This document shows positions 42,870 through 51,465 of a stretch of DNA of 64,000 nt, one piece after another; the stretch's first letter is position 1, and each line of letters opens with the position of its first letter. The notes beneath the pieces are model-generated. The model searched no databases, had not been told where the DNA came from, and saw nothing but the letters and a program-made list of their open reading frames with translations. Location: contig JAVHYF010000007.1 in the NCBI GenBank assembly GCA_031119205.1, forward strand, positions 1-64,000, written 5' to 3'. The position numbers and the translations under genes are program-made. The stretch comes from Moraxellaceae bacterium. Lineage in GTDB: Bacteria; Pseudomonadota; Gammaproteobacteria; Burkholderiales; Rhodocyclaceae.

Positions 42870-44207
42870 TCATTGCTGTGGGAGAGCTTGCGGCGCAGTC
42901 TCAGCGCTTGCGCTGGGCGCCTCGGCGTGACGCGACCGGCTGGCTAATGACAGGAAGAGCTGCTCGTATTCCCGGGCCAGCGTTGCCCAGTTGAAGCGCT
43001 GACGCGCGGCGGCCTGGCCCTGTCGGGAGAACGTCGCCAGCGTCGCAGGATCGGCAATCAGCGACTCGATGCTGTGGGCCAGCGCGGCGGGAGCTACGCG
43101 GCAATAACCCAGTTCATCGACCGGTGCCTCGCAAATTCTTCCGCCCCCTGTCCACTCCGCAATCTCTCGCGCATTGCCGGCCGGGACGGACAGAAATGGC
43201 AAACCCGCCGCACAGGCTTCAAACAGCACCAGCGGCGAATACTCGATGTTGGAGGCAAAGACAAAAAGATCCGACTGCAAAAATGCCTGTACAAGCTGGT
43301 CGCGCGGCAAGTCAACCTTGAGGATCTTCTTCTTGCCGAACCGTCCGGAATTGATTGCGTCGATGCAGGTCTGCAGCGGGTCTTCCTTGCGGTACCGCCA
43401 TGGCATCAGAAAATGAGCGACGTGATGACGAATGGCGCGACGCCAGCCTATTTCCAGAGCCAGGGAAAGAAGACGCGAAAAGGCTGAATTCTGGTCACGC
43501 CCGGGACTGTTGCCATTCAGGACGAGGAAGGCCGTGCGGTCGCCGAAATCCGCCAGAGCGAATGCTTCCGCAACTTCCTGATGGCCTTTGGAACCGGTAA
43601 AGGCGCCTACCGTCAGTAGAAGCACGTCCTGCGTTTGCGCACCGATGCCTGAGCGGAAACCCGGGACTGTGGGGGCGTCAAACTCTTCGGTGTCCGCGCC
43701 GTTCGGTACGACAACATGATTGCTCAGCCCGTGCGCCTTGGCGAAATCCACATCGCGATAGGATTCGGCGTGATACACCACCGCGTCCATTTGCCGCAAG
43801 GCATCGGGCATCTGCCGGTAATAGTCCGCGTATTCTGGCCGATACAGCCCGGAATAGCCGCAAGGTACAAACACCTTCGCGCAAGGTATCTTACCCAGCA
43901 CCGGAATCGCAGCATCAAACGTCCATTGCTGTGCGGCATAGATGAACAGGACATCGGCCGGGGAACTGGTCAGAAAATCCTGGTAAGCCTGAATCTCCCC
44001 CCGCATGCCTACCGCTTGATTGCCCATCACATCAAAGCCGACGATGCGCACGCCCTTGTGCGTATCGCTCGTTCTTTCCGCAAGGCGGGTCGTCACCACG
44101 GTCACGTCATGCCCGGCACTGGCCAACCTCTCGGCCAGGTGGCGAACCACGACCTGTGCACCGCCTACGCTTGGATGGTAAAGCTCGACCGCGAACAGGA
44201 CTTTCAT
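42870..44207 (-). CDS. Glycosyltransferase, GT4 family
   Basis: The 445-residue GT-B enzyme has LFAVELYHPSVGGAQVVVRH (an N-terminal GT4 glycine loop), LLTVGAFTGSKGHQEVAEAF at the start of the C-terminal domain and SNIEYSPLVLFEACAAGLPF as the donor-binding E-x7-E region. An insertion of about 60 residues around 240-300 contains basic and aromatic residues and is longer than usual. It overlaps the adjacent methyltransferase gene by ATGA. Mannose, rhamnose or the modified deoxysugar are possible donors. Confidence 0.9.
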   Translation of the reverse strand: MKVLFAVELYHPSVGGAQVVVRHLAERLASAGHDVTVVTTRLAERTSDTHKGVRIVGFDVMGNQAVGMRGEIQAYQDFLTSSPADVLFIYAAQQWTFDAAIPVLGKIPCAKVFVPCGYSGLYRPEYADYYRQMPDALRQMDAVVYHAESYRDVDFAKAHGLSNHVVVPNGADTEEFDAPTVPGFRSGIGAQTQDVLLLTVGAFTGSKGHQEVAEAFALADFGDRTAFLVLNGNSPGRDQNSAFSRLLSLALEIGWRRAIRHHVAHFLMPWRYRKEDPLQTCIDAINSGRFGKKKILKVDLPRDQLVQAFLQSDLFVFASNIEYSPLVLFEACAAGLPFLSVPAGNAREIAEWTGGGRICEAPVDELGYCRVAPAALAHSIESLIADPATLATFSRQGQAAARQRFNWATLAREYEQLFLSLASRSRHAEAPSASAETAPQALPQQ

Positions 44208-44989
44208 CGGTCCTGGACGTGAGCGCCACTCAGTGGATCAGGCTGGCGAATGGCCGTTACCTGAAGATCAAAATTCAGCAGCTCCTTGCTGCCCGTATCG
44301 CTCGCGGAAAAGCGGTCCAATGCTGCGAGTAGGACATTCACCGCTCGCTCTTCCCTGCCGTTTAATCTCTGTCCCGCATAGCGGGTGGCACATTCATTTA
44401 CGCGATGGAGTTCTTGGGCGACGAACTCGAAGAAGTTTCCGTTCTCTTCGATTACAACGTCGGAGAAACCCAGCCTCGGCAAATGATGAAGGTAGAAGTA
44501 GCGGTTGAATCCAGTGGCAAAGTGATAGGGCGAAAAATGCGTAAGACTGGAGAACGGCGCCGTGAGAATAAGTCGCCCGCCAGGACGGAGCAATCGACTG
44601 AACTCCTTTAGCGCAAGCACCGGCTCTGGCAGGTGCTCCAGCACCTCGGTGCAGAGGATCGCATCAAAAGACTGGTCGGGCTCCGGGATGTCCGATATAT
44701 CGCATACGATATCTATGCGGGAGGTGTCCCAGACCCCGGTCTGCAGGCCGGCGTTATCCCCAGCGCCGGTGTATTGCGAAAAATCCTGGGACACGTACTG
44801 CAGGTGCTGGCAGAACTTGCGGAACTGACACTCTCCCGCGCCGGCGTCAAGCAAGCGCCAGCCCGCTGGCAGTCCGCTGAGCGTCGTCTCCAGCCATTGC
44901 TCCCGAGTAGATGCGTTCTTGGTCCCGACGCTGGGGGTTGGTCTGGAAAATGCCTTGCCTGCAACCCGTCTAAACAATCTCTTGATCAT
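44204..44989 (-). CDS. Class I SAM-dependent methyltransferase
   Basis: The 261-residue protein has motif I LLDAGAGECQFRKF, motif II region DAILCTEVLEHLPEPVLALK and motif III LLRPGGRLILTAPF. These mark a methyltransferase-11/23 type enzyme. The basic N-terminus (MIKRLFRRVAGKAF) may contact the membrane. ATGA overlaps on both sides (44204-44207 and 44986-44989) tie it into the operon. It probably O-methylates a sugar of the polysaccharide, either internally or as a chain-end cap. Confidence 0.87.
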   Translation of the reverse strand: MIKRLFRRVAGKAFSRPTPSVGTKNASTREQWLETTLSGLPAGWRLLDAGAGECQFRKFCQHLQYVSQDFSQYTGAGDNAGLQTGVWDTSRIDIVCDISDIPEPDQSFDAILCTEVLEHLPEPVLALKEFSRLLRPGGRLILTAPFSSLTHFSPYHFATGFNRYFYLHHLPRLGFSDVVIEENGNFFEFVAQELHRVNECATRYAGQRLNGREERAVNVLLAALDRFSASDTGSKELLNFDLQVTAIRQPDPLSGAHVQDR

Positions 44990-45783
44990 TCTTCTTTTCT
45001 CAGCCAGTAACAGCCGCAACCGTAACTCTGCTGGCGCACCAACGTGTCTTCGGGGTTTCGTAGATAGCCATCCGGGGCAGGGTCGTCAGGGATGAGTGCA
45101 AACTCAATCAGTTTCATTCCCGGCGCGTAGCTCAGGAATTCGACGTGATCGTAGATCCGATGCGCGTTGAACTGAACCCTGGTTCGCCCGACCGGCACAG
45201 CGACAAGCAGGTCGCCACCAGGCTTCAAAACCCTGATCAACTCTTTCAGCGCCTTAAGATCGCCTTCGGGGTCCAGAGGGTCTCCATAACGTCCGAGCCC
45301 GATGTGCTCAATGACATGCATGCATGAGATGGACGAAAAAGCGCCGTCCTCAAACGCAAGCGAGGTCAGATCTGCCTGCCCGCACTCAAGATTGTCCAAG
45401 ACGATTGGTGCTGGTCTGAAGTCATAAAACCTGACCGGGACGAAGGCTGAAACCATCGTGCAGAACGTGAGCGAGGACGAAAAATCGACGTGAAGTTCCG
45501 GCTTCGTTCTTGCGAGTACCCGCGCGGCCCAGGCCGGGTGATAAAGGTAATGCCGGTCGAAGGGGGTCTCGGTCGTCTTGTCCTGAAGGCAGGGATAGCG
45601 CTCATCCCACTCAACCGGTTCACTGCGATCTACCGCTTGATGCGCCGCCTTGAAAGCGTTGAACTCTTGCGTGAACTCCGGAGATTGCCCGTATTCCTCC
45701 TGCGTTTGTCGACTACGTCTCAGGTGCTCCCGATGCTCGCGCCTCACTCGGATGGAGTGCTTGGCTCTCTCTAGGAGTTTCAT
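44986..45783 (-). CDS. DUF268-type SAM methyltransferase-like protein
   Basis: From the ATG at 45783 this encodes 265 residues. A helical, highly basic N-terminus (SIRVRREHREHLRRSRQTQE) precedes a Rossmann-like core. LHVDFSSSLTFCTMVSAF takes the place of the usual motif I, followed by SISCMHVIEHIGLGRYGDPL and LKELIRVLKPGGDLLVAVPV. The HVIEHIGLGRYGDP and FNAHRIYDHVEF strings are typical of DUF268 proteins found in surface polysaccharide clusters. Function is unproven; sugar methylation is likely. Confidence 0.82.
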   Translation of the reverse strand: MKLLERAKHSIRVRREHREHLRRSRQTQEEYGQSPEFTQEFNAFKAAHQAVDRSEPVEWDERYPCLQDKTTETPFDRHYLYHPAWAARVLARTKPELHVDFSSSLTFCTMVSAFVPVRFYDFRPAPIVLDNLECGQADLTSLAFEDGAFSSISCMHVIEHIGLGRYGDPLDPEGDLKALKELIRVLKPGGDLLVAVPVGRTRVQFNAHRIYDHVEFLSYAPGMKLIEFALIPDDPAPDGYLRNPEDTLVRQQSYGCGCYWLRKEE

Positions 45784-47018
45784 AGATGGCTGACCACTTT
45801 CCTGGCGATGCGGCGAAAAATGGATATTTTTGGTAGCGTTGTAACCGGTGATGCGGCTCCGTTGCCATCGTGCGGCAATGCTTCGAGCGGGTTGAGCATC
45901 GCAATTGCGCGGCATGCATCCGCCACGTTCTCGATGCCGATCCGCGCGAAATCAACAGTCAGGTGCGATGAAGAGGGCGCATATCCGAACACAGGGCCCG
46001 GCTGAATTGCCGCGCTGGTGTTTTCGATATGATCTGGCACGGAGGGCTTCGCCAGTCCGTTCTTGTCGCAAATTTCATGTATCGCTGCCCTGAGCAGGGA
46101 GCGCCTTTCTGGAGAAGCGCCGGCCGCCTCTTCTTCCAGTCGAGCGAAGAGCCTCAAAAAGTTAAAGCTGTGCTGCCCAAACAGGCCAGGAAGAGCGTCT
46201 CTCGCTGTGAGCAATCCATCCGCTTCAGCGATGCAGACGCTCGGCGCATGCACCAGAGATGGGTGTATTGGACGGCTTGCGCGAAATTGCGCAGACGCGT
46301 CGCTCTGGAACTGGTGGATATAGGCTATGCCATTGCTGTTTCCTGATGCCCCGTTCACTGATAGAGCGAAACTGCATCGGGTAAAACGATCAATCGACGC
46401 GGCTATGGCGTAGCTTGAGAAAACGTCTGGTGAACACGACCGGAAGAATCTGCCTTGGGCCGACTGCCTTATTTTACGAAGGATTGGCAGCTGAATGAAG
46501 GATGAATATATGCTCGGTCCAGCGCTGTAGGATGTTTCCATTGCGTGTGCTGAGGCGAGGAACGGTGCTGTGCAGACTTCCTCTACGGACGATGAGAGTC
46601 TCACCGACGCGTAATTGCGATAGGCCGAAGCAACAATGTCCGGCCATGCGTACTCCGCTTTCTCCCAGTTCAGAACGGAGCATTGATGTTTTTTGATGAC
46701 TCTGTCCGCGCACTCCAGTGCTCCAGGAAGCAAGCCGTCATCATCCCCGAGGTAATGCACGTACGTAGATGGCTCCAGTGTCAGATCGAAGAGACGCTCC
46801 CAGTTCTCTGTCATGGGGAGGTCTGTGTGACTTTCCATGCAGCGGACTCTCTCATCCCCCATTTGCAGAACGTACTGTGCAGTCTCGGGGCATGAGTTAA
46901 CCAGCGCAATGACTTCGAAGCGGGGGTACTGCTGGCTGAGGCATGTCTGCAACGCGTGCTTGAACGTAGCGAGTCGTCTTCTTGTGGGGATGACGATCGT
47001 GAAGTGAGTGGCGTCCAT
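45780..47018 (-). CDS. GT2-like glycosyltransferase
   Basis: The 412-residue protein has a GT2 N-terminus (FTIVIPTRRRLATFKHALQT) and the DXD-like HYLGDDDGLLPGALE at about residue 92. The next 150 residues are unlike the standard acceptor domain, and the C-terminal 120 residues match nothing I recognise. Base composition is visibly lower in GC than elsewhere: the line 46501-46560 has 32 G+C of 60, against 41 of 60 at 21301-21360. That suggests a separate origin. It overlaps the DUF268 gene by ATGA. Confidence 0.8.
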   Translation of the reverse strand: MDATHFTIVIPTRRRLATFKHALQTCLSQQYPRFEVIALVNSCPETAQYVLQMGDERVRCMESHTDLPMTENWERLFDLTLEPSTYVHYLGDDDGLLPGALECADRVIKKHQCSVLNWEKAEYAWPDIVASAYRNYASVRLSSSVEEVCTAPFLASAHAMETSYSAGPSIYSSFIQLPILRKIRQSAQGRFFRSCSPDVFSSYAIAASIDRFTRCSFALSVNGASGNSNGIAYIHQFQSDASAQFRASRPIHPSLVHAPSVCIAEADGLLTARDALPGLFGQHSFNFLRLFARLEEEAAGASPERRSLLRAAIHEICDKNGLAKPSVPDHIENTSAAIQPGPVFGYAPSSSHLTVDFARIGIENVADACRAIAMLNPLEALPHDGNGAASPVTTLPKISIFRRIARKVVSHL

Positions 47019-47044
47019 CTTATGGCTGGATTGTAGTGACTTAC

Positions 47045-47824
47045 TTAGCCGGCTCTGCGCAAGTAACCTTCGGGCGCAACTGAGATCAGGAGCTTCGAGT
47101 CCATAGACCTGTCAATCGAAAAATCCGGATTCGACTGGAGGTAAGCGTGCACGGCAGTTTTGGGATTGTTGCCTCTAGCCCAGGGGCGGTCAGGGAAACT
47201 GTCCTCCGGCAAGTCCTCTATGATGGTGTCGAAAACGACGCAATAGCTTCCAGGCGAAACAAGCGGTGCGTACGCATCGAGTTCCCCGAGAACGTGGTCG
47301 TGCGTGTGATTTGAGTCCAGACACACGAGGACGCGCGAGTACTGTGATGCAATCTCCCTGACCTGTGAAACGATGCCGGGGTCGATACTTGAGCCCTGCA
47401 GCATTTTTATACGGGACGCCATCGGGTGGGCTTCGATTGCGGCACGGTTGTGTTCGCGGATATCGATGTCGACACCGACGACCATGCGAGATGGTTTGGC
47501 CGGATCGAGTACGGCTCCCTTTTCGATCGCGTCGCAAAGTTCAAGCTGCGCCAGGATCGAGGCACTGAAGATCAACGAACCACCATGCGCAATACCCGTC
47601 TCGATGATGAGGTCAGGCCTTACCTTCCAGATAAGCTCCTGCATCGCAACGATGTCCTGCGGGTACTGGATGATCGGTCTGCCGAGCCACTCGAAATGGT
47701 ACGAATACTTCTTCTCGTTGGCGCGATTTATCCAGGCACGCGTTGCTGATATCAGGTCGGCATCCTGGCCGATTGCCTCGATTTCCTGGTCGCATTCCTG
47801 CTTGAATTTCTGATACGGCGTCAT
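47045..47824 (-). CDS. CmcI-family (cephalosporin hydroxylase-like) methyltransferase
   Basis: This 259-residue protein of the CmcI family has YSYHFEWLGRPIIQYPQDIV, the SAM-binding DLIIETGIAHGGSLIFSAS, the metal-ligand region VGVDIDIREHNRAAIEAHP and LVCLDSNHTHDHVLGELDAY. CmcI proteins are SAM- and Mg-dependent O-methyltransferases in antibiotic and rhamnosyl modification. In polysaccharide clusters they probably methylate sugar hydroxyls. It overlaps the formyltransferase gene by ATGA, so it may act on the same modified sugar. Confidence 0.9.
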   Translation of the reverse strand: MTPYQKFKQECDQEIEAIGQDADLISATRAWINRANEKKYSYHFEWLGRPIIQYPQDIVAMQELIWKVRPDLIIETGIAHGGSLIFSASILAQLELCDAIEKGAVLDPAKPSRMVVGVDIDIREHNRAAIEAHPMASRIKMLQGSSIDPGIVSQVREIASQYSRVLVCLDSNHTHDHVLGELDAYAPLVSPGSYCVVFDTIIEDLPEDSFPDRPWARGNNPKTAVHAYLQSNPDFSIDRSMDSKLLISVAPEGYLRRAG

Positions 47825-48561
47825 GTGGATTTCCTCTCGATGTTGACTCTGACCTCATAGACCTGACCATCCTCTTCGAAGCTGCACGCCGGATGACCTG
47901 CGAACGTGCGAGCGCGGAGGAGGTTGAGAAGGGCTCGGGCGGTATATGTCTGGTCCAGATCAATCACACTCGCGGGGTTGATGTCTTTCGCATAGTGCAG
48001 ACTGCCCTGAGTAAGGTCTTGGGGAGTGCGGCTGATCTGTCCGCTCCTGATGTCGGGGTAGGCGGATTTGAAAAGTTCGATCATGGCTCTGGCAGCTTTT
48101 CCGTACAGGGTCTCTCCCGTATCTTCCCAGCCATAGGGGATGACCCGCTGCGCGACGATGTCTCCGCTGTCTATGCCGGCGTCTACGAAATGCAGGCTGA
48201 CACCGAATGGCACTTGCTCTACCAGGGCCCAGAAGTTGTAGTGTTTGCCTCGATTGTGAGGAAGCAGGCTTGGGTGTGTATTCAGGAACCCCCCGTTCGA
48301 CAGCGCGAGTATCGAAGGGGAAACCAGCTTCGGCCACCACGCCAGCAGCCCGATGTCAAAAGCGGCAAGGCCTGAAAGATCTTCCGTCAGTTGTTCTTCG
48401 GACTCAAAGACGAAGGTCGGTACGTTCTTTTTTCGGGCAGCCCGGCTTGTGTCGTTTTCACTGGTAGTGACTATTGCACCCAGATCGGCGGGATAGTTCA
48501 GCAGCAGCCATTCCGCGATGGCACTACCAACCAGCGCATCGCACATCAGCAGAGTTTTCAT
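47821..48561 (-). CDS. Sugar N-formyltransferase (methionyl-tRNA formyltransferase-like)
   Basis: This 246-residue formyltransferase has the catalytic triad N94, H96, D131 in FLNTHPSLLPHNRGK and AGIDSGDIVAQR, and the folate loop HPSLLP. It is shorter than Fmt and has no tRNA-binding domain. Stand-alone proteins of this kind (VioF, WlaRD, QdtF-type) transfer formyl from N10-formyl-THF to the 4-amino or 3-amino group of a nucleotide-activated dideoxy sugar. Its 4-bp overlap with the aminotransferase gene supports acting directly on that product. Confidence 0.9.
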   Translation of the reverse strand: MKTLLMCDALVGSAIAEWLLLNYPADLGAIVTTSENDTSRAARKKNVPTFVFESEEQLTEDLSGLAAFDIGLLAWWPKLVSPSILALSNGGFLNTHPSLLPHNRGKHYNFWALVEQVPFGVSLHFVDAGIDSGDIVAQRVIPYGWEDTGETLYGKAARAMIELFKSAYPDIRSGQISRTPQDLTQGSLHYAKDINPASVIDLDQTYTARALLNLLRARTFAGHPACSFEEDGQVYEVRVNIERKST

Positions 48562-49682
48562 TTTCTTCTGCGGGCTTCTGCAAGCGCTTGATCGATGACC
48601 GCCACCACCCTTTCTTGCTCTTCGGGCTGTATGTCATGAAAGCTGGGAAGATTGATGGCGCGTCCCGGGATGTCCCAGGAGAGTCGGTTTTCCCTGCGTT
48701 CCTCGAACATGGGAAGCGATGAGAGAGGATGAAAGAAAACGCGAGCGTCAATGTTGTCCGCTGCAAAGGCGGTTTGCAGTTGCTCGCGGGTGACGCCGCT
48801 GGCTGCCGAGAAGACTGCACTGGGCATCCATGCGCCGTTGATGTTTCCCGGCGCTTCCGGGTTGAGGGAAATATCGGCGTGCCCACTCAGTAGTTTCGAG
48901 TAGGTGCCGAGAATTTCCCGCTTCCTGGAGATGAGTTCCTCGATGCGCTCCGTTTGCGCACAACCGATTGCTGCCTGGATATTCGATATCTTGTACTTGA
49001 ATCCGACCATGTCGGGCCAGAACTGCTTTGTCTGCCCGCGGGCGCGGCCGTGGTTGGATAGTGTCAGCACTTTTTCATAGAGCGCGGCATCGTTGGTGAC
49101 GAACATGCCGCCTTCTCCCGTCGTCATGGTTTTGGTGCCATGGAAGGAGAAACTGCCAAACGCGCCCATGCTGCCCGCACGTTGTCCGTTGTACTGCGAG
49201 CCGATTGCTTCGGCCGCGTCTTCGATGACCGGAATTCCGTGCCGGGCGCCTATGGCCAGCAGGCGACCCATATCGCAGAGGTTGCCGTAGATGTGCACCG
49301 CAAGGATCGCGCGGGTACGAGGCGTGATGGCGGCCTCCACCTTGTCGGGGTCAAGACACCAGCTATCTTCCAGGATGTCCACGAACACCGGTCTGGCACC
49401 CAGGTGCACCACAGGTGCTGCTGAGGCGATCCAGTTGGTGTCAGCCATGATCACTTCGTCACCGGGGCCAATGCCGAGCGCCGCCATACCCATGTGCAGC
49501 GCGCCTGTGCAGCTTGACGTCGCGATTGCATATTGAACCCTGAGATGCGTCCTGAACGCCTCTTCGAAGCGACCGATGTATTCGTAGCATCGTTCGCCCC
49601 AGCCATTGCGCGCCGCGTCAGTCGCGTAGGCGACTTCGAGGTCGGTAATCGAGGGCTTGGTGTAGTGGATGCGGCTGCTCAT
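48558..49682 (-). CDS. DegT/DnrJ/EryC1/StrS-family sugar aminotransferase
   Basis: The 374-residue PLP enzyme has GALHMGMAALGIGPGDEVIM, the PLP-ring Asp in PVIEDAAEAIG and the Schiff-base Lys184 in FSFHGTKTMTTGEGG. A Gly-rich C-terminal half completes the fold. It should transaminate a 4-keto sugar, most simply the product of the adjacent CDP-sugar enzymes, to a 4-amino-4,6-dideoxyhexose. It overlaps the C-methyltransferase gene and the formyltransferase gene by 4 bp each. Confidence 0.95.
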   Translation of the reverse strand: MSSRIHYTKPSITDLEVAYATDAARNGWGERCYEYIGRFEEAFRTHLRVQYAIATSSCTGALHMGMAALGIGPGDEVIMADTNWIASAAPVVHLGARPVFVDILEDSWCLDPDKVEAAITPRTRAILAVHIYGNLCDMGRLLAIGARHGIPVIEDAAEAIGSQYNGQRAGSMGAFGSFSFHGTKTMTTGEGGMFVTNDAALYEKVLTLSNHGRARGQTKQFWPDMVGFKYKISNIQAAIGCAQTERIEELISRKREILGTYSKLLSGHADISLNPEAPGNINGAWMPSAVFSAASGVTREQLQTAFAADNIDARVFFHPLSSLPMFEERRENRLSWDIPGRAINLPSFHDIQPEEQERVVAVIDQALAEARRRK

Positions 49683-50905
49683 GCGAGCTCCAGTTTCGGT
49701 ATGGCAGTCACCAGGCGGCCTCCCCAGTCCTTGATGTATGCAAGCTGGGCTGCGAGTTCTTCTTTCAGGTTCCAGGGCAGGACCAGGACGTAGTCAGGCT
49801 TCTCCTGCCGGAGTCGCGCTTCCGCCACGATGGGAATGCGGCTGCCCGGCATGTACTTGTCCTGCTTGGCAGGGTTGCGGTCCACCACAAAGTCGATCAG
49901 ATCAGCGCGGATGCCGGCATAGTTCAGCAGGGTGTTGCCTTTGGCAGCGGCACCATAGGCCGCCACGCGCTTGCCGTCCCGGCGGGCGTCGAGCAGGAAG
50001 CGCGTCAACTCATGCTTGATGCGGTCCGTGCGCGCCTGGAAGTCGCGGTAGTGGGCGGCGTCCAGCAGGCCGGTGGCCGTCTCGGTAGCCAGCATGCTGG
50101 CGACGCTGGGCTCGCAGGCGCGCTTGCCGGTGTCCTTGCGCTGCGCGAACACACGCAGGCTGCCTCCGTGGGTGGGCAGTTCGTCCACGCGGAACACCTT
50201 CAGTCCGTTTGCCTGGAAGATGCGCTGTACGGCGGTGAGGGACAGGTAGGAGAAATGCTCGTGGTAGATGGTGTCGAACTGGGTTTCGGCTAGCAGGCGC
50301 AGCAGGTGCGGGAACTCGAAGGTCGCTACGCCGTTGTCTTTGAGCAGCACGCTGAACCCGGCTACGAAGTCGTTGATGTCCGGCACGTGCGCCAGCACGT
50401 TGTTGGCGGCCATGAGGTCGGCCTGCTTGCCCTCCGCGGCAAGTTGCTGCGCGAGGCGGGTGCCGAAGAAGTCTTCGACAATCGGGATGCCTTTGTCGCG
50501 CGCTGCGGCCGCGGTGCTGGCGGTGGGCTCGATGCCGGTGCAGGGGATGCCGCGCTTCAGCACGTACTGCAGCAGGTAGCCATCGTTGGCCGCCACTTCC
50601 ACGACGTGGGAGTGCGAACCCAGCGCCAGCAGGGTTGTCATGTCGCCCACGTAGCGTTCGGAGTGGGCCAGCCAGCTCGTCGAGTAGCCACTGAAGTAGG
50701 CGTAGTCGGCGTCGAACAATTCGTCAGCCTGGGCGAAGTCCTCCGTCTGCGCCAGCCAGCATTGCTGGCACACCAGCACGCGCAGCGGGAACCACCTCTC
50801 CGGCGCATGCAAGGTGCGCTCGGTAAGGTATAAATTCGATGGGGGGGCGCTGCCGAGGTCTACCAGCGGCAGGGAAAGATCACTGGCGCAGTGACGGCAT
50901 TTCAT
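49679..50905 (-). CDS. Sugar C-methyltransferase (TylCIII/NovU-like)
   Basis: The 408-residue protein has the three-part build of sugar C-methyltransferases. An N-terminal zinc site has Cys3, Cys6, Cys46 and Cys49. A SAM-binding core carries VVEVAANDGYLLQYVLKRG and LMAANNVLAHVPDINDFVAG. A C-terminal Rossmann-like domain contains VAAYGAAAKGNTLLNYAG. The H-E-H string YHEHFSYLSL is typical of the catalytic region. These enzymes add a methyl group to carbon next to a keto group (C3 or C5) on 4-keto-6-deoxy nucleotide sugars, making branched sugars. Confidence 0.93.
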   Translation of the reverse strand: MKCRHCASDLSLPLVDLGSAPPSNLYLTERTLHAPERWFPLRVLVCQQCWLAQTEDFAQADELFDADYAYFSGYSTSWLAHSERYVGDMTTLLALGSHSHVVEVAANDGYLLQYVLKRGIPCTGIEPTASTAAAARDKGIPIVEDFFGTRLAQQLAAEGKQADLMAANNVLAHVPDINDFVAGFSVLLKDNGVATFEFPHLLRLLAETQFDTIYHEHFSYLSLTAVQRIFQANGLKVFRVDELPTHGGSLRVFAQRKDTGKRACEPSVASMLATETATGLLDAAHYRDFQARTDRIKHELTRFLLDARRDGKRVAAYGAAAKGNTLLNYAGIRADLIDFVVDRNPAKQDKYMPGSRIPIVAEARLRQEKPDYVLVLPWNLKEELAAQLAYIKDWGGRLVTAIPKLELA

Positions 50906-51465
50906 AGACGTACTCCGGCAAATCCGTGTTCGATCATGGGGTGTCCGGCATCGCGCGCGGACAATTCGGTAATCGGCTGCGGCCAGGCAATGGCGAGTGC
51001 CGGGTCCTGGGCGTTCAGCGCGCCCTCGGCAGCTGCGTCATACGCAGCGGTATGCAGGTAGAGCATCTCGCAGTCGTCGCCCAGCGTCTGGAAGCCGTGA
51101 GCGAAGCCTTCCGGGATGACAAGGGTCTTGCGGTTGTCGGCACTCAGGATTTCGGCATGCCATTGCAGGAAGGTGGGGGAGGCCGGTCGCAGGTCCACCG
51201 CCACGTCGAATACTTCGCCCCGCAGGCAGGATACGAATTTCATCTCGGCGCTGGGTGCATGCTGATAGTGCATGCCACGCACGCTGCCCTGCTTGCGGGT
51301 AAGCGTGCGGTTGATCTGCAGCACCTGGCGGTTGCCAAGTACTTCCTGCAATTCAGTGGTACAGAACACGCGTTCCAGCCAGCCCCGGTTGTCGCCGAGC
51401 AGCTTGCGTGTCAGCACCTGCAGGCCAGGCAGGGCCGTGGAAGCAACGTCGAAGCGTGCGCTCAT
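50902..51465 (-). CDS. Sugar 3,5- or 3-epimerase (RmlC/NovW-like)
   Basis: This 187-residue cupin-fold epimerase has the catalytic His in VRGMHYQHAP, the basic sugar-phosphate contact LRGEVFDVAVDLR and Tyr in CEMLYLHTAAYD. The partner rmlA, rmlB and rmlD genes for dTDP-rhamnose are absent, so it more likely works on the CDP-4-keto-6-deoxyhexose made by the two upstream enzymes, before or with C-methylation. It overlaps both neighbours by 4 bp. Confidence 0.9.
   Translation of the reverse strand: MSARFDVASTALPGLQVLTRKLLGDNRGWLERVFCTTELQEVLGNRQVLQINRTLTRKQGSVRGMHYQHAPSAEMKFVSCLRGEVFDVAVDLRPASPTFLQWHAEILSADNRKTLVIPEGFAHGFQTLGDDCEMLYLHTAAYDAAAEGALNAQDPALAIAWPQPITELSARDAGHPMIEHGFAGVRL

Noticed and set aside
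47045-47824. Cephalosporin biosynthesis gene
   Set aside because: The protein is CmcI-like, but no beta-lactam genes are nearby; the family is common as methyltransferases in glycan clusters.
50902-51465. RmlC of a dTDP-rhamnose pathway
   Set aside because: rmlA, rmlB and rmlD are absent here, and the gene overlaps rfbG and the C-methyltransferase, which favours a role in the CDP-sugar branch.
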